Assembly: GCF_013004605.1 (NCBI RefSeq)
Contig: NZ_JABEMA010000001.1
Coordinates: 1 to 46,958 of the forward strand
Origin: Pseudokineococcus marinus
GTDB taxonomy: Bacteria; Actinomycetota; Actinomycetes; Actinomycetales; Quadrisphaeraceae
Length of the DNA: 46,958 nt
Direction of reading: 5' to 3'
Made by a program: the position numbers and the translations under genes. Of this stretch, positions 18,252 to 26,168 are shown piece after piece. Every line of letters starts with the position of its first letter. The first letter of the stretch is position 1. The notes below the pieces were generated by a model. It had not been told where the DNA came from. It made no database searches and saw only the letters and a list, made by a program, of their open reading frames with translations.

Positions 18252-19070
18252 TCAGGGAGAGGGGTTGACGTGGTCGCCGGCGAAGCTGAGGTCGCCGTCG
18301 GGTGGGACGGCGTGCGCCTCGAGCGCGGGGGAGGCGAGGAGGGCGTCGACGAGAGCGGCGGGACCGCCAACCACGGTGGAGTCGAGGTCGACCTCGGTGG
18401 CCAGGCACCAGGAGTGGTCGGAGGGCCACAGCAGGTTGGGGGACTGGCGCCACAGCCACGTGCCCTCGTCGCCGGTGACCAGGGCGGGAACGCGTCGACC
18501 GAGGTGGCCTGCCGAGGCCAGCGGTCCGGTGAAGAGCAGGTACTCCCGTCCGGGCAGGTGCAGGCGCGGGCCGTCGAGGACGTCGCGGGGGTAGGCCGGC
18601 GCGAGCTCGACGGTCCCGGCGGGGCCGTAGAGCGCGGCGCCGCGGCCGTCGACCCAGCCGTAGCCGTCCCACAGCGCCATGACGCACTCGGCGCCGGGGG
18701 CGGTCCAGCCGCTGAGGACGTCCAGGGTCGCGGCCAGGGCCGTCGGCTCGAGGGTGCCCGCTTCGGGCTCGCCGTCCTGCCAGTCGCGGGTCGTGGTCCG
18801 GCGGGTGTGGCGGGTGCCGCTGATCACCTGCCACTGCATCAGCGGGTGCGCCGTGCGGCCGGTGGCCGCGCAGACCTCCGCCCACGTCGTCGACGGCTGC
18901 CCGTGGGAGCTGGCCTCGACGGGGTGCAGGACCCGGGCGTAGGCCTCGTACTCGCCCGGCACGAGGGACGTGACCACCGTCGCGTCGGCCCCGATCCAGT
19001 CCGTCAGGCGTGAGGCGAGCCAGTCCCCGAGATCGGTGTGGGGGCTCCAGTTGGGACCGGGCGTCGTCAT
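18252..19070 (-). CDS. Conserved-looking hypothetical protein, 272 residues
   Basis: This soluble protein has no signal or membrane helix. It is tryptophan-rich and opens with TDLGDWLASRLTDWIG. A block reads YEAYARVLHPVEASS, then HPLMQWQVISGTRH, WDGYGW, and near the C-terminus PSDHSWCLATEVDLDSTVVGG. This has the look of a family common as uncharacterised proteins in actinobacteria, but I cannot name it. The ATG at 19070 overlaps the stop of the upstream membrane protein gene by four bases (ATGA), so it is the last gene of the recombinase-headed operon and probably translationally coupled. Function unknown. Confidence 0.78.
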   Translation of the reverse strand: MTTPGPNWSPHTDLGDWLASRLTDWIGADATVVTSLVPGEYEAYARVLHPVEASSHGQPSTTWAEVCAATGRTAHPLMQWQVISGTRHTRRTTTRDWQDGEPEAGTLEPTALAATLDVLSGWTAPGAECVMALWDGYGWVDGRGAALYGPAGTVELAPAYPRDVLDGPRLHLPGREYLLFTGPLASAGHLGRRVPALVTGDEGTWLWRQSPNLLWPSDHSWCLATEVDLDSTVVGGPAALVDALLASPALEAHAVPPDGDLSFAGDHVNPSP

Positions 19071-19483
19071 GTCTGCGTCCGGGGCCGGACCGGGCGGCGG
19101 TCCTGGCGGCGGGCCATCGCCCAGGACTGCCAGACGGCCACGACCACGGCGCCGCCGGCGAGCAGGGCCGCCAGCACGAGGAAGCCCGTGAGGTCGGTGA
19201 ACAGGCGACCGTCGCTGATCAGGACCGTGACGGCGACCACGGCGACCATCGCGGTCGCGCCAGAAACGGCCGCCGCGGTGCGCCACGTCCGGCCGCTGTC
19301 CAGCAGACGCCCGGCGATGGTGCCGCAGATGGCGCCCAGGAGGCTGGCCAGGGCCACGAAGGGCAGTGTCACCGGCGCGAAGGTCGGGTCAGAGGTCAGG
19401 AGTATCGGCAGCGTCACCACGGCGAGGACCAAGGCGGCGGCCGCCACTGCCCCGCGGATGGCTCCCGGTCCAGCCATGCTCAT
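19067..19483 (-). CDS. Small integral membrane protein, four helices
   Basis: The 138-residue protein has four hydrophobic segments: AVAAAALVLAVVTLPILLTS, TLPFVALASLLGAICGTIAG, AAAVSGATAMVAVVAVTVLI and FLVLAALLAGGAVVVAVW. A basic tail (ARRQDRRPVRPRTQT) follows, so the C-terminus is probably cytoplasmic. No conserved charged residue sits inside a helix and no transporter motif was seen. ATG at 19483. It overlaps both neighbours by four bases, between the small CxxC protein and the 272-residue protein, implying coupled expression. Confidence 0.75.
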   Translation of the reverse strand: MSMAGPGAIRGAVAAAALVLAVVTLPILLTSDPTFAPVTLPFVALASLLGAICGTIAGRLLDSGRTWRTAAAVSGATAMVAVVAVTVLISDGRLFTDLTGFLVLAALLAGGAVVVAVWQSWAMARRQDRRPVRPRTQT

Positions 19484-19638
19484 CGCGGACTCCGATCGCT
19501 AGACCTGCGGCAGACGTCCCGCCTCAGGTCGTGGTCCTCTTCCCAGACGCACTCCACGCACGCCGCGACCGACGCGACGATCCCGGGATGCAACGCCCAG
19601 GGGTGCTGGCAGCGGTCGCAGCCACCGGTGACCGGCAT
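19480..19638 (-). CDS. 52-residue CxxC...CxxC protein (zinc-ribbon-like)
   Basis: The ATG at 19638 opens a 52-residue frame with CDRC at residues 7-10 and CVEC at 27-30, separated by a stretch containing HPWALHPG, and a basic Arg/Asp tail. Two CxxC pairs about 17 residues apart suggest a tiny zinc ribbon or knuckle. Its stop overlaps the start of the membrane protein gene by four bases. The frame runs open further upstream, but that part is low-complexity and overlaps the 155-residue gene. The ribosome site is weak. It may modulate a partner protein or bind nucleic acid; this is inference from the cysteines. Confidence 0.6.
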   Translation of the reverse strand: MPVTGGCDRCQHPWALHPGIVASVAACVECVWEEDHDLRRDVCRRSSDRSPR

Positions 19639-19702
19639 GGGGCGATCTTGCTGGCTGGTGCCGGGGTCTGTCTCTGCAACCTGTGGGCCTCCAGCCGACG
19701 GC

Positions 19703-20170
19703 TCAGTCGGTCGCGGGAAACCGGGGCGCTGCGTCGTGGACGAAGTGCGCGCGTAGGCGCGGGCCGAGCTCGACGTCGTAGGGGAGGGCTCGCAGCGCCT
19801 GGGTGGTGGTGTGCACGCCGTGGTCGACGAGCAGCTGGGCGAGGTGACCGAACGGGTGGGCGTCATCTGGCTCGGCGTCATCGGCGAGGTCGTCCGGCAT
19901 CATGGCGATGAAGATGCTGCGGCGGACGTCGTCCTCGGTGAGGTGGTCCCACGGGTTCCGTGACGTGGACCTGTCACCGAGGACCGACAGGGCGCGGCCC
20001 CAGCCCCGATCGGTGCGCAGGGTCAGACGGCGGTCGTCGTCGAGGACGGCGTACTCGTGGACGTCGAAGTCCATGGTGGCGATCAGGCGGCCCTCGGTGC
20101 GCTTGCGCCAGGTGAAGTCGTCGACGTCGCACCACGCACCGAGCCGCACGACTTGCGCGCCGGTGCTCAT
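19703..20170 (-). CDS. Hypothetical protein, 155 residues, immediately after the recombinase
   Basis: This soluble, acidic protein is rich in aspartate, arginine and tryptophan. It opens STGAQVVRLGAWCDVDDFTWRK and has a central LTLRTDRGWGRALSVLGD. It ends in a probable helical region (HPFGHLAQLLVDHGVHTTTQALRALPYDVELG). No known domain was recognised; size, acidity and aromatic content are reminiscent of immunity-type proteins, but that is only an impression. ATG at 20170 overlaps the recombinase stop by four bases (ATGA), so the two are in one operon. The next gene starts 64 bases downstream. Confidence 0.72.
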   Translation of the reverse strand: MSTGAQVVRLGAWCDVDDFTWRKRTEGRLIATMDFDVHEYAVLDDDRRLTLRTDRGWGRALSVLGDRSTSRNPWDHLTEDDVRRSIFIAMMPDDLADDAEPDDAHPFGHLAQLLVDHGVHTTTQALRALPYDVELGPRLRAHFVHDAAPRFPATD

Positions 20171-20742
20171 GCTCGAGCCCGCTCGAGGGCGCGGTAAACG
20201 GTGGAGCGGCCGACGCCGAACAGCTCGGCGAGGTCTGTGGCGGTTCTGGTGCCGCTGCGGTGGAGGTCGACGAGGTGTGCTTCCTGGCGCGGGTTGAGCT
20301 TGGGCTTGCGGCCGCGCAAGCGCCCGGCGGCGCGGGCGACGGCTAGGCCCTCGCGGGTGCGCATCTTGATGAGGTCGGCCTCGAATTCGGCGATCATCGC
20401 CAGGACGTTGAACAGCAGCCTGCCGACGGGGTCGGTGGGGTCGTGCTCGGAGGAGCCGAGGGCGAGCTTGACCTGACGAGTCGTGAGCTCGTCGGCGATG
20501 TCGCGGGCATCGGGCAGGGACCGGGCGAGGCGGTCGAGCTTGGTGACCACGAGAGTGTCACCGGCGCGGCAGGCGGCCAGGGCCTCGCGCAGGCCGGGGC
20601 GGGCGCGGCTGGTGCCGGTTAGGCCGTGGTCGACGTAAATCCGGTCGGGCTCGACGCCGAGGGCCTGCAGGGCGTTGCGCTGGGCGGTGAGGTCCTGGCC
20701 GGTGGTCGAGACCCGGGCGTAGCCGATCTTGAGTCCGGTCAC
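20167..20742 (-). CDS. Serine recombinase (resolvase/invertase family)
   Basis: The 191-residue small serine recombinase of the Pin/Tn3 resolvase group has its nucleophile at Ser12 in YARVSTTGQDL. Supporting arginines are in the GTSRARPGL and KLDRLARSL motifs, and the long E helix includes AMIAEFEADLIKMRTREGL. A C-terminal HTH_7 domain (RTATDLAELFGVGRSTVYRALERA) binds DNA. It should cut and rejoin two short sites. ATG at 20742. It heads a minus-strand operon with four unknown genes, which is unusual: such enzymes usually serve a transposon or invert a segment. No transposase is present in the window. Confidence 0.93.
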   Translation of the reverse strand: MTGLKIGYARVSTTGQDLTAQRNALQALGVEPDRIYVDHGLTGTSRARPGLREALAACRAGDTLVVTKLDRLARSLPDARDIADELTTRQVKLALGSSEHDPTDPVGRLLFNVLAMIAEFEADLIKMRTREGLAVARAAGRLRGRKPKLNPRQEAHLVDLHRSGTRTATDLAELFGVGRSTVYRALERARA

Positions 20743-21094
20743 GGCACGAGTGTGTCGTATGACGCCCCTGTGCGGGATTTCAATGCGGACGGGTCTATCG
20801 GGACGCCCGGTGTCGAGGCGGCGGCTCGACGGGCCGGCGGGGGAGTGGTGTGCCGGTAGACGGTCGACTGCTGGGACGGTCTCGGTCGTGTGAGCTGGCT
20901 ACACGGTTCGGGCGGTCGGCCAACCGCTGAGGCGTCGGTGCATCCTCGCGGGTGTCCGCATGGGGTTGGCTTCTCATCGCTTGGGTGGGAGCGGCGTCGA
21001 CTTGGTGCATGAACCACGATTGACTGCTTGACCTAAGGGCCAGACGCTTACCGCGCTGGGCGTCGCCCCCCGGCCCCAAGCTCATGGAGGACAT
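20743..21094. other. Non-coding region upstream of the recombinase
   Basis: 352 bases between the recombinase start and the small membrane protein. It must hold the recombinase promoter and could hold its crossover site. TGTGTCGTATGACG near 20751 is imperfectly palindromic and close to the gene, as expected for a site of this family. No long open frame with normal codon use is present. Confidence 0.4.
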
Positions 21095-21205
21095 ATGTAC
21101 GACGAAGGGCTTAGCGTTCCGCTGCCGGTCGCCATCATCGCAATCGCCGTGAGTCTTACCGTGGGCATCACCATGGCGATCCGATACCGACGTCGGGGAC
21201 AGTAA
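21095..21205 (+). CDS. 36-residue single-pass membrane protein
   Basis: The ATG at 21095 is preceded by GGAGG four bases away. The frame encodes 36 residues: a short acidic head (MYDEGLSVPLP), a 20-residue hydrophobic span (VAIIAIAVSLTVGITMAI) and a basic tail (RYRRRGQ), ending in TAA. The charge pattern predicts the head outside and the tail inside. Codons such as GAA, CTT, AGC and ATC are less GC-biased than the chromosome, suggesting foreign origin. Small membrane proteins like this may be toxins, subunits or regulators; nothing adjacent says which. It ends nine bases before the inverted-repeat element at 21214. Confidence 0.6.
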   Translation: MYDEGLSVPLPVAIIAIAVSLTVGITMAIRYRRRGQ

Positions 21206-21213
21206 TCCCCTAG

Positions 21214-21305
21214 GGCTGTCCCACATCCAATCGACAGCGGGACGCTGTCCGGTTAGCGATCGACAGCGGGACGCTGACCGGGTGGCGATCCGATGTGGGA
21301 TAGCC
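21214..21305. repeat. Compact inverted-repeat element with two 29-bp units
   Basis: The ends are 14-base inverted repeats with one mismatch: GGCTGTCCCACATC (21214-21227) and GATGTGGGATAGCC (21292-21305). Between them are two tandem 29-base units starting TCGACAGCGGGACGCTG at 21231 and 21260; each holds a small palindrome, CAGCG-GGA-CGCTG. Related units occur at 25613, 27068 and 27822. At 92 bp it resembles a miniature mobile element or a folded repeat. Confidence 0.7.
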
Positions 21306-21417
21306 GAGGGAGAGGACGCGGGCGCCGGCGTCGGGGCCCGCAGCTGCTCCAGCAGGCGGTCGTCTGCTGGGGCGGCCACGTGGCATCGGCACGCGCCGTC
21401 CGAGGCAGCGGTCACGA

Positions 21418-22554
21418 CTAAGGGGCGATGGCCCAGAAGAGGAAGGCTGCGAGGAGGACGAGGTGGACGCCTCCTTGGAGGCGGGTGGCCCGGCCGGGGA
21501 CGACGGTCAGGACGCCGACGACGACGGTCAGGGCGAGCATGACGATCTGGGTAGACCCCAGACCTAGGACCAGGGGTCCTTGGAGCCAGATGGAGGCGAC
21601 GGCGATGGTGGGGATCGTCAGGCCGATGCTGGCCATGGCTGATCCGAAGGCGAGGTTCAGGCTGATCTGGATGCGGTCTCGGCGGGCTGCCCGGAGGGCG
21701 GCCAGGGTCTCGGGCAGCAGGACCAGCAGGGCGATGACGATGCCGACGAAGGCGAGCGGCAGTCCCACGGCGTTGACGGCCGCCTCGATGGCCGGGGTCT
21801 CGATCTTGGCCAGGCCGACGACGGCGACCAGGGACACCAGCAGCAGGGCCAGGCTCTGGGCAGCGGCCCGCCCGGTGGGTGGGTCGGCGTGGGTCTCGGC
21901 GTCTTCGCGGGTGGTCGCGGCGGTGGTGACCGGGAGGAAGAAGTCGCGGTGGCGCACGGTCTGGGTGAAGACGAACATCGTGTACAGGGACAGGGAGGCC
22001 ACCGCGGCGAAGGCCAGCTGAGCGGGGGAGAACTCCGGGCCGGATAGCGCGGAGGTGAAGTTGGGCAGCACCAGGGTCAAGGTCGCCAGTGCCGCGATCG
22101 TTGCCAGGGCGGCGCCGGCGCCTTCGGCGTTGAAGAGCGTGATGCCGTAGCGCCGGGCGCCCACGAGCAGGGACAGACCGACGATGCCGTTGGTGGTGAT
22201 CATCACGGCGGCGAAGACGGTGTCGCGGGCCAGGGTCTGGGTCTCAGGCCCGCCGGAAATCATCAGGGTGATGATGAGTGCGACCTCGATGACGGTCACG
22301 GCCACGGCCAGGACCAGGGAGCCGAAGGGTTCGCCGACCCTGTGCGCGACGACCTCGGCGTGGTGGACGGCGGCCAGGACCGAGCTGGCCAGCACGGCTG
22401 CGACGAGCACGACCGGGACGGGCCCGAGTTCGCGGCCCCACGTCGCCGCGAGGACCACGACAGCCAGTACGGGCACCAGGACCGGCCACAACTGCACGAC
22501 GTGCCGGTGCCGCGGCGGTGATGTCGGGTCGCCGTGGGCGGGTGAGGTGCTCAC
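21418..22554 (-). CDS. Calcium/cation:proton antiporter, ChaA type
   Basis: The 378-residue membrane transporter of the CaCA superfamily has about eleven hydrophobic segments. The two conserved alpha-repeat motifs are visible: VAHRVGEPFGSLVLAVAVTV then IEVALI in the first half, and NLAFGSAMASIGLTIPTIAV in the second, with the exchange-site glutamates and small residues expected. An acidic/histidine loop (TTREDAETHADPPTG) lies in mid-protein. It exports Ca2+, and in ChaA also Na+ or K+, in exchange for protons. GTG at 22554 has GGAGG five bases upstream. It follows the fused SecDF gene by 78 bases on the same strand and may share its transcript. Confidence 0.9.
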   Translation of the reverse strand: MSTSPAHGDPTSPPRHRHVVQLWPVLVPVLAVVVLAATWGRELGPVPVVLVAAVLASSVLAAVHHAEVVAHRVGEPFGSLVLAVAVTVIEVALIITLMISGGPETQTLARDTVFAAVMITTNGIVGLSLLVGARRYGITLFNAEGAGAALATIAALATLTLVLPNFTSALSGPEFSPAQLAFAAVASLSLYTMFVFTQTVRHRDFFLPVTTAATTREDAETHADPPTGRAAAQSLALLLVSLVAVVGLAKIETPAIEAAVNAVGLPLAFVGIVIALLVLLPETLAALRAARRDRIQISLNLAFGSAMASIGLTIPTIAVASIWLQGPLVLGLGSTQIVMLALTVVVGVLTVVPGRATRLQGGVHLVLLAAFLFWAIAP

Positions 22555-22632
22555 GTGGTCCTCCTGGGACGGGCTGCCCGGCTCGTGGGGTCGTTGGACC
22601 TCGTCGACGTGGGGATGCTGGCAGGGGGCATC

Positions 22633-24945
22633 TCAGACCACTGCTCCGCTCTGGAGGGGCCCTCGGGCCGTCGGGGCTCGTGCGGTGATGGTCGCGGCGG
22701 GTGGTGGCGTAGGCCACCGACGGTGGGCCAGGACGGTGACCGGGGCGGCGACGACGGCGGTGGAGACGGTCCCGGCGACCACGCCGAGGATGAGGGCGGT
22801 GGCGAAGTCGGACAGCGAGTCCCCGCCGAGGACCAGGAGGGCGATGAGCACGAAAAGGGTGCTGGCGCCGGTGTTGACCGTGCGGGGCAGAGTCGCCAGG
22901 ACGGCAGACCCGCAGACCCGGGCGAAAGATTCCTCGCGGCGCCGGGCCCAGGTCTCGCGGACCCGGTCGAAGACGACGACGGAGTCGTTGACGGTGTACC
23001 CGATGACGGTCAGGACGGCGGCGAGGAAGACCCCGTCCAGGGTGCGCCCGGTCCAGGCGAAGAAGCCGACGACGACGGCCACGTTGCAGCCCAGGGCTGC
23101 GACGGCGCCGGCGCTGAAGACCCACCGGAAGCGGACGGCGAGGTAGGCCAGCTGGGCTGCCAGGGCCACCCCGAGGGCGATCAGGGCGTTGCGGCGCAGC
23201 TCCTCGCCCAAGGTCGGGCCGATCAGCTCGTCGCTGACGACCGTGGCCTGGCCGGCGACACCGGCGAGCCCGTCGCGGATCTGCTGCTGCTCGGTGTCGG
23301 TGATGGGCGCGAGGCGGACCCGGACGTCGCCGTCACCGGCCTCTTGCACCACGGCCTGGGGGAAGCCGGCGCCGGCGACGGCGTCACGGGCGGTCTCGAC
23401 GGGTACCGCCGCCTGCAGGGCGTACTCGATGCTGCGCCCGCCGGTGAACTCCACGCCCAGCTCCAGGCCCCGCACGGCGACCCCGGCGAGCAGGGCCCCG
23501 GTCACGGCCAGGGCCGGGATCAGCCACAGGGCGGGGCGGCGCAGCCAGTCCTGGTCCCGGGAGCTGAGGTGGCTCCGAACCCGCCCGATGGAGGCGATAC
23601 CGCTGACCCGGGGGCGGTGGGCGATGCTCGGGCGGGCCAGAGCGACCTCGGTCAGGACCCGGGTCATGACCAGGGCGGAGAACATCGAGACCACCACCCC
23701 GACGCCCAGGGTGACCCCGAAACCGCGGACCGGGCCCGAGGCGAGGAAGAACAGCAGCCCCGCCGACAGCAGCGTGGTGATGTTGGAGTCGGCGATCGCC
23801 GAGAACGCCTTGCGGAAGCCGTGCACGAGCGCGGCGCGCAGGGTACGGCGGCCGCTGCGGGCGCCGATCGTGTACTCCTCGCGGGCTCGTTCGTAGACCA
23901 GCACGTTGGCGTCGACGGCCATCCCCACGGCCAGGACGAATCCCGCGAGCCCGGGCAGGGTGATGGTGGCGCCCAGGGTGAGGAGCGCCGCGTAGGAGAT
24001 TAGGGCGTAACAGGTCAGGGCGATGACGGCCAGCAGCCCCACCAGCCGGTAGACGACGGTGATGAACACCGCGGTCGCGGCCAGCCCGAGCGCGACCGCG
24101 GTCATGCTGGCCTCGATCGCGCTGGCCCCCAGGGTGGGCCCCACGGTGCGCTGCTCGATCACCTCGACCGGCACCGGCAGCGCGCCGCCCTCGACCAGGG
24201 CAGCCAGGTCCTGGGCCTCCTGCTGGGTGAAGGACCCCGTGATCTGGGTGCTGCCGCCCTGGATCCCCACCTCGCAGGCGACGTCGACGTTGACCTGCGG
24301 GGAGGAGATGACCTCCTCGTCCAGCACGATCGCGACCCGCCGGGCGGGATTTCCGAGCGGGGCGCACGCCGCCTGCCCGGTCAACGCCTCCCACGCCTGG
24401 GCTCCTTCACCGAAGTCGACGCCCACGAACCACCCGGAAGTGCCCTGCGGGTCGATTCCCGCCGAGGCGGCCTCAACGCCCTCCCCGGTCAGCGCCGCGG
24501 GCCCCAAGGCCACCGGTGCACCGCTCTCGTCGACGCTCGGGGCGCCTTCAGCCGGCGTCGGGGCGCCCTGCACAGTGTCCGGAGCAGCGGCTGGGTCGCT
24601 CAAGACCGGGTGAAAGCTGAGCTGGGCGGTGCGGCCGATCACCTCGACCGCTTCCTGCGGCTCCTGCAGACCCGGCAGCTCCACCACGATCCGCTGCTCA
24701 CCGGAGCGGGCCAGGGTCGGCTCGGCGACACCCAGGGCGTCCACCCGCCGGCGCAGGACCTCCAGCACCCGGTCGGTAGCTTCCGCGTCCGCCTCCACGG
24801 TCGCTGTGTCGCGGGTCTGCAGGACGACCTGCGTCCCTCCGCGCAGGTCCAGACCCAAGGTCGGTGAGGTGGTCAGGACGATCGCGGTGGCCGCGACCAG
24901 CGCGGCCAGGGACATCAGGGCGCGCACGAGCGACGAACGGTTCAA
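22633..24945 (-). CDS. secDF: Fused SecDF protein-export protein
   Basis: At 770 residues this fuses SecD and SecF into one chain of about twelve membrane helices. SecD-type signs are GLDLRGGTQVVL near residue 31, the large outside P1 domain to about 250, and DANVLVYERAREE in the fourth helix region. SecF begins near LELGVEFTGGRSIEYAL at about 497, and NDSVVVFDRVRETW provides its charged motif. The complex uses the proton gradient to pull proteins out after SecA. TTG at 24945 is chosen for its GGAGGG site; a GTG at 24990 is the alternative. Actinobacteria normally have separate secD and secF, so this fused copy looks like an extra, acquired version. Confidence 0.88.
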   Translation of the reverse strand: MNRSSLVRALMSLAALVAATAIVLTTSPTLGLDLRGGTQVVLQTRDTATVEADAEATDRVLEVLRRRVDALGVAEPTLARSGEQRIVVELPGLQEPQEAVEVIGRTAQLSFHPVLSDPAAAPDTVQGAPTPAEGAPSVDESGAPVALGPAALTGEGVEAASAGIDPQGTSGWFVGVDFGEGAQAWEALTGQAACAPLGNPARRVAIVLDEEVISSPQVNVDVACEVGIQGGSTQITGSFTQQEAQDLAALVEGGALPVPVEVIEQRTVGPTLGASAIEASMTAVALGLAATAVFITVVYRLVGLLAVIALTCYALISYAALLTLGATITLPGLAGFVLAVGMAVDANVLVYERAREEYTIGARSGRRTLRAALVHGFRKAFSAIADSNITTLLSAGLLFFLASGPVRGFGVTLGVGVVVSMFSALVMTRVLTEVALARPSIAHRPRVSGIASIGRVRSHLSSRDQDWLRRPALWLIPALAVTGALLAGVAVRGLELGVEFTGGRSIEYALQAAVPVETARDAVAGAGFPQAVVQEAGDGDVRVRLAPITDTEQQQIRDGLAGVAGQATVVSDELIGPTLGEELRRNALIALGVALAAQLAYLAVRFRWVFSAGAVAALGCNVAVVVGFFAWTGRTLDGVFLAAVLTVIGYTVNDSVVVFDRVRETWARRREESFARVCGSAVLATLPRTVNTGASTLFVLIALLVLGGDSLSDFATALILGVVAGTVSTAVVAAPVTVLAHRRWPTPPPAATITARAPTARGPLQSGAVV

Positions 24946-25007
24946 CAGAGACCCTCCGGCCGGGGTTGGGGAAACCTCCCCAGGGCCCACGGCACGCAGG
25001 AGAGAGA

Positions 25008-25427
25008 TCAGCGGGAGGAGACCGGCGGAGCCCGGGTATCAGGACCAGACGCCGCGCCGACAGCGGCGACGCCCACGGTGGCCTGCGGCGGCCCACGCGG
25101 CCCGGTGGCAGCCGCCATCAGCAGGGCCGCCCTCATCGGCAGGTCCGCCCACAGCCCGACACCGGTGAAGGTGAGGGCGCCCACATGCGTCACGGGGGAC
25201 AGGGCCACATGCCCGTCCTCGCAGAAGACCTGCGCCCCATCGCCGGACTGCGCCGGCGAGCCGTCCTGACCGACGACCACCGCGGGCGAAGCGGCAACGA
25301 CCGGTACCCCAACTGCACTCTGAGCTGCGGCGGTGGACACCGACGTCCCCATCAACGCCACCAGCCCGCACACGACAGCCAGCAGCACCACCAGCAGCCG
25401 CAGCCGCAGCAGGTGCTGGACGGGCAC
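25008..25427 (-). CDS. Small membrane protein upstream of secDF
   Basis: The 139-residue protein has an N-terminal hydrophobic segment (RLRLLVVLLAVVCGLVALMG) ending in an AAAQ-like site, so it may be a signal peptide or anchor. The central region has one cysteine and HVALSPVTHVGALTFTGVG, followed by a second weak hydrophobic stretch (RAALLMAAATG) and a Pro/Ala/Gly tail. No family is recognised. GTG at 25427 is chosen for its GGAGG site four bases upstream; the frame opens at 25457. It lies 62 bases before secDF on the same strand and probably forms an operon with secDF and the antiporter gene, so it may assist export. Confidence 0.65.
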   Translation of the reverse strand: MPVQHLLRLRLLVVLLAVVCGLVALMGTSVSTAAAQSAVGVPVVAASPAVVVGQDGSPAQSGDGAQVFCEDGHVALSPVTHVGALTFTGVGLWADLPMRAALLMAAATGPRGPPQATVGVAAVGAASGPDTRAPPVSSR

Positions 25428-25612
25428 GCTTCCTCCACACATCGTCACGGACGTCACCCAAGGCTAACGGCCCCTCCGGACGGCCCTGGCGCCTACGACG
25501 AGGTCCGAGTTCTCGGCCGTGCAGGGCAGCAGCCTGGCAGCCCACCCCGCGCTTCAGCGCCTGGCACTCCGGTACGAGTCGGCGACAGCCGACCCGCGGC
25601 GACCAGGCGACG

Positions 25613-25636
25613 TGACCGGATAGCGATCCCAAGTGG
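25613..25636. repeat. Partial copy of the 29-bp repeat family
   Basis: TGACCGGATAGCGATCCC and the next six bases match the end of the second 29-bp unit plus the right inverted arm at 21274-21298 with about four differences. It lies in the 308-base gap between the small membrane protein and the gene at 25736. Nothing coding was seen in the rest of that gap. Confidence 0.5.
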
Positions 25637-25735
25637 CGCAGCCGCAGGGCTGCGGCGGCAGGCTGCGCGCAGCCACGATCGGGTCAGCCGGCGGACTCCC
25701 GTTCGACCGACAACTGCCCGTAGCGTCGCTGCCTA

Positions 25736-26104
25736 ATGCCGCACCGTCCTGACGTCTCCCAGCGCCGTCCAGATCCGCGCTTCGACCGCTACCGCCAGCG
25801 AGTCGGCCGACTGCTGCGCGGCGATGCGGAGGTCGGGCTCCTCCTGGTCGAGGTCGAACACTGGTACGAGCAAGTCGGTGGGTATCTGTGGTGGACTCGG
25901 CGGGGCCCTGTGTGCGAGGTCCTGTGGGAGCACGCCGTCGTCGATGGCGACTACTCGGATGCCCCGGTGCCCGAGGACGCTTCTGAGGATGTGCTCCGCT
26001 GCTACGACGAGGGGCACTACCACCACTACGGCGAAGACCTCGTCGTCGTCTGGACAGACCACGAGGAGTCAAGGCGCCTTCGGGCGTCGGCCTTCGGCAA
26101 GTAG
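25736..26104 (+). CDS. Hypothetical protein, 122 residues
   Basis: This soluble protein is rich in Trp, Tyr, His and acidic residues: RQRVGRLLRGDAEVGLLLVE, HWYEQVGGYLWWTRRGPV, then VPEDASEDVLRCYDEGHYHH and WTDHEESRRL. No signal peptide or membrane helix. The aromatic-rich core suggests a folded single domain; no family is recognised. ATG at 25736 has no obvious ribosome site, so the start could be wrong. It is convergent with the DUF4262 gene downstream and lies among short accessory genes. Confidence 0.6.
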   Translation: MPHRPDVSQRRPDPRFDRYRQRVGRLLRGDAEVGLLLVEVEHWYEQVGGYLWWTRRGPVCEVLWEHAVVDGDYSDAPVPEDASEDVLRCYDEGHYHHYGEDLVVVWTDHEESRRLRASAFGK

Positions 26105-26168
26105 CCGCCGATGGTTGCGGGGCGTGCCAGATGGCGATGGCTGATGGCGTGGCCGCGACCGCTGGCGC

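Noticed and set aside
17762-18268. Plus-strand frame running from inside cysE into the gap
   Set aside because: Starts in an alternative frame of cysE; its product is Arg/Ser-rich with no recognisable domain.
21231-21290. Two 29-bp direct repeats that might look like a CRISPR start
   Set aside because: The units are directly adjacent with no spacers, only two occur, and no cas genes are near.
22184-24003. Plus-strand frames opposite the antiporter and secDF genes
   Set aside because: Antisense to clear transporters, with Gly/Asp/Glu-rich shadow composition and no motif.
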